From contig JAPPPH010000146.1 in NCBI GenBank assembly GCA_028817635.1, forward strand, positions 1 through 6,595: a stretch of 6,595 nt of DNA, in the 5' to 3' direction. Under the pieces are notes generated by a model that ran no database searches, had not been told where the DNA came from, and saw only the letters and a list, made by a program, of their open reading frames with translations. Below, in pieces: positions 6,026-6,595 of the stretch (position 1 is the first letter of the stretch; each line of letters begins with the position of its first letter). Position numbers and translations under genes: made by a program. This stretch comes from Verrucomicrobiales bacterium (GTDB lineage: Bacteria; Verrucomicrobiota; Verrucomicrobiia; Limisphaerales; UBA1096).

Positions 6026-6595
6026 ATGAATAAAAACATACAAAACTACCAGCAACCGAGCACTGAGCACCGAGCACCGAGCACCGGCGTGACAAGGCGG
6101 GAGATGCTGACGCGGTGCTCGACTGGGTTCGGCATGTTGGCGTTGCAGGGGCTGATGTCGAACCGGGCGTTTGCTGAGGCGGTTGGCGGGCGGAAGCTCA
6201 AGGCCAAAGCGAAGCACGTCATCCTGTGCTACATGTCAGGCGGCGTGTCGCAGGTCGATTCGTTCGACCCGAAACCGAAGCTGCGCGAATTGCACGGCAA
6301 GCCGATGCCGGTGAAGGTGGAACGCACCCAGTTCAATCGCAACGGCAACGTGATGGCTTCGCCGTTCGAATTCAAAAAACACGGGCAGAGCGGGCTTGAG
6401 GTCAGCAGCATGTTTCCGCAGCTATCGACGGTGGCGGACGAACTGGCGGTGATCCGCTCCATGACCAGCAAGGTCAATGAACACGCGCAGGGCAACTACG
6501 CGTTTCATACCGGGTTTCCGTTCATGGGCCACCCGTCCGCAGGGGCGTGGGTGTCGTATGGCTTGGGGACGGAAAACCAAAACCTGCCCGGCTTC
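6026..6595 (+). CDS. DUF1501 protein with Tat signal, N-terminal part
   Basis: The first 190 residues of a gene running past the window end. DUF1501 proteins are exported, belong to the alkaline-phosphatase/sulfatase-like superfamily by fold, and are almost always paired with PSCyt1-DUF1549-DUF1553 genes; their reaction is unknown. A twin-arginine signal is seen at residues 23-28 ('TRREML') followed by the hydrophobic 'GFGMLALQGLM' (34-44). The family signature 'VILCYMSGGVSQVDSFDPKP' is at 65-84 and 'HTGFPFMGHPSAGAWVSYGLG' type sequence closes the visible part. ATG 6026 is chosen because 'MNKNIQNYQQ' resembles the usual start of these proteins and lies one base after the preceding stop, suggesting coupling. 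GTG 6089 is the alternative: it would begin right at the Tat motif and leave the heptamer array outside the gene. The array-encoded stretch (residues 11-20) between these two points is unusual. Export by Tat implies folding, perhaps with metal, in the cytoplasm. Confidence 0.9.
   Translation, partial: MNKNIQNYQQPSTEHRAPSTGVTRREMLTRCSTGFGMLALQGLMSNRAFAEAVGGRKLKAKAKHVILCYMSGGVSQVDSFDPKPKLRELHGKPMPVKVERTQFNRNGNVMASPFEFKKHGQSGLEVSSMFPQLSTVADELAVIRSMTSKVNEHAQGNYAFHTGFPFMGHPSAGAWVSYGLGTENQNLPGF
6053..6086. repeat. Right heptamer array, right arm of inverted repeat, inside DUF1501 frame
   Basis: Four tandem 7-base units, CCGAGCA (6056), CTGAGCA (6063), CCGAGCA (6070) and CCGAGCA (6077), followed by CCGG. 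It is the inverted counterpart of 5623-5656 (28 of 34 positions pair as complement). From the ATG at 6026 it is read through in frame and encodes 'PSTEHRAPST'; the left array read on the minus strand gives the similar 'TEHREPST'. Confidence 0.85.

Larger units (their letters stand above)
5623..6086 (+). mobile_element. Putative IVS-like cassette: inverted heptamer arrays enclosing a four-helix-bundle gene
   Basis: The unit consists of the left array (5623-5656), the IVS-family gene and the right array (6053-6086). In 23S rRNA intervening sequences of Leptospira, Coxiella and others, the ends pair in a stem and a related ORF can occupy the loop; this segment has the same plan but sits in a protein operon. 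The enclosed gene is less GC-rich than its neighbours. Against simple mobility, the right arm lies within the DUF1501 frame and no target-site duplication, transposase or reverse transcriptase is visible. Mobility is inference only. Confidence 0.35.

Noticed and set aside
6056..6083. CRISPR-like repeat array
   Set aside because: The units are 7 bases, directly abutting, with no spacers.
5623..6086. Diversity-generating retroelement (because bAvd shares the four-helix-bundle fold)
   Set aside because: No reverse transcriptase, template/variable repeat pair or target protein is visible in the window; the protein's sequence fits the general IVS/S23 family.
6113..6121. Another TGCTCG heptamer-like copy downstream of the right array
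   Set aside because: It is out of phase with the array and its codons fit the conserved Tat-region sequence of DUF1501, so coincidence is enough.

Overview
The window reads as a piece of a PVC-superphylum bacterium (Planctomycetota or, more likely, Verrucomicrobiota). The grounds are protein families, not a database match. One gene encodes a secreted cytochrome with PSCyt1, DUF1549 and DUF1553 domains. It is followed by a Tat-exported DUF1501 protein and preceded by a sulfatase, a combination typical of these phyla. GC is about 60% in the large genes. All convincing genes lie on the + strand, and none has a clear Shine-Dalgarno sequence.

Layout: 1-473 is the C-terminal part of a sulfatase of the N-sulfoglucosamine sulfohydrolase-like type, with its catalytic half upstream of the window. 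Three bases after its stop, 477-1436 encodes a complete Fe(II)/2-oxoglutarate dioxygenase of the TauD/SyrP type. A 117-base gap (1437-1553) holds two short repeat structures and a plausible sigma70-like promoter placed almost on top of the next start codon. At 1554-5621 lies a 1355-residue exported protein with two CxxCH motifs, a central beta-rich segment and a LamG-like domain inserted near the C-terminus of DUF1553. At 5659-6024 is a 121-residue four-helix-bundle protein of the 23S rRNA intervening-sequence (IVS/S23) family. It starts one base before the next gene's ATG, allowing only 'g' between its stop and that ATG. The DUF1501 gene (6026 onward) is cut by the window end.

The most interesting structure is around the four-helix-bundle gene. 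It is bracketed by imperfect inverted arrays of a 7-base unit (TGCTCGG on the left, CCGAGCA on the right). The arms, about 34 bases each, match at 28 of 34 positions. The gene is also less GC-rich (about 50%) than its neighbours. This resembles the architecture of rRNA intervening sequences (stem formed by inverted ends, ORF in the loop), but here it sits between two protein genes that are usually adjacent. The right arm lies inside the DUF1501 reading frame and codes for extra residues just before the twin-arginine motif.

A second DNA-level signal is the palindrome CTTGGCCAAG, present seven times between 650 and 4955 where chance predicts far less than one. Six copies read as Leu-Ala-Lys in frame; the seventh is in a different frame.

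Likely joint role (inference): extracellular or periplasmic processing of sulfated polysaccharide or related organic matter, with the cytochrome/DUF1501 pair as an exported module of unknown biochemistry. The dioxygenase is presumably cytoplasmic.
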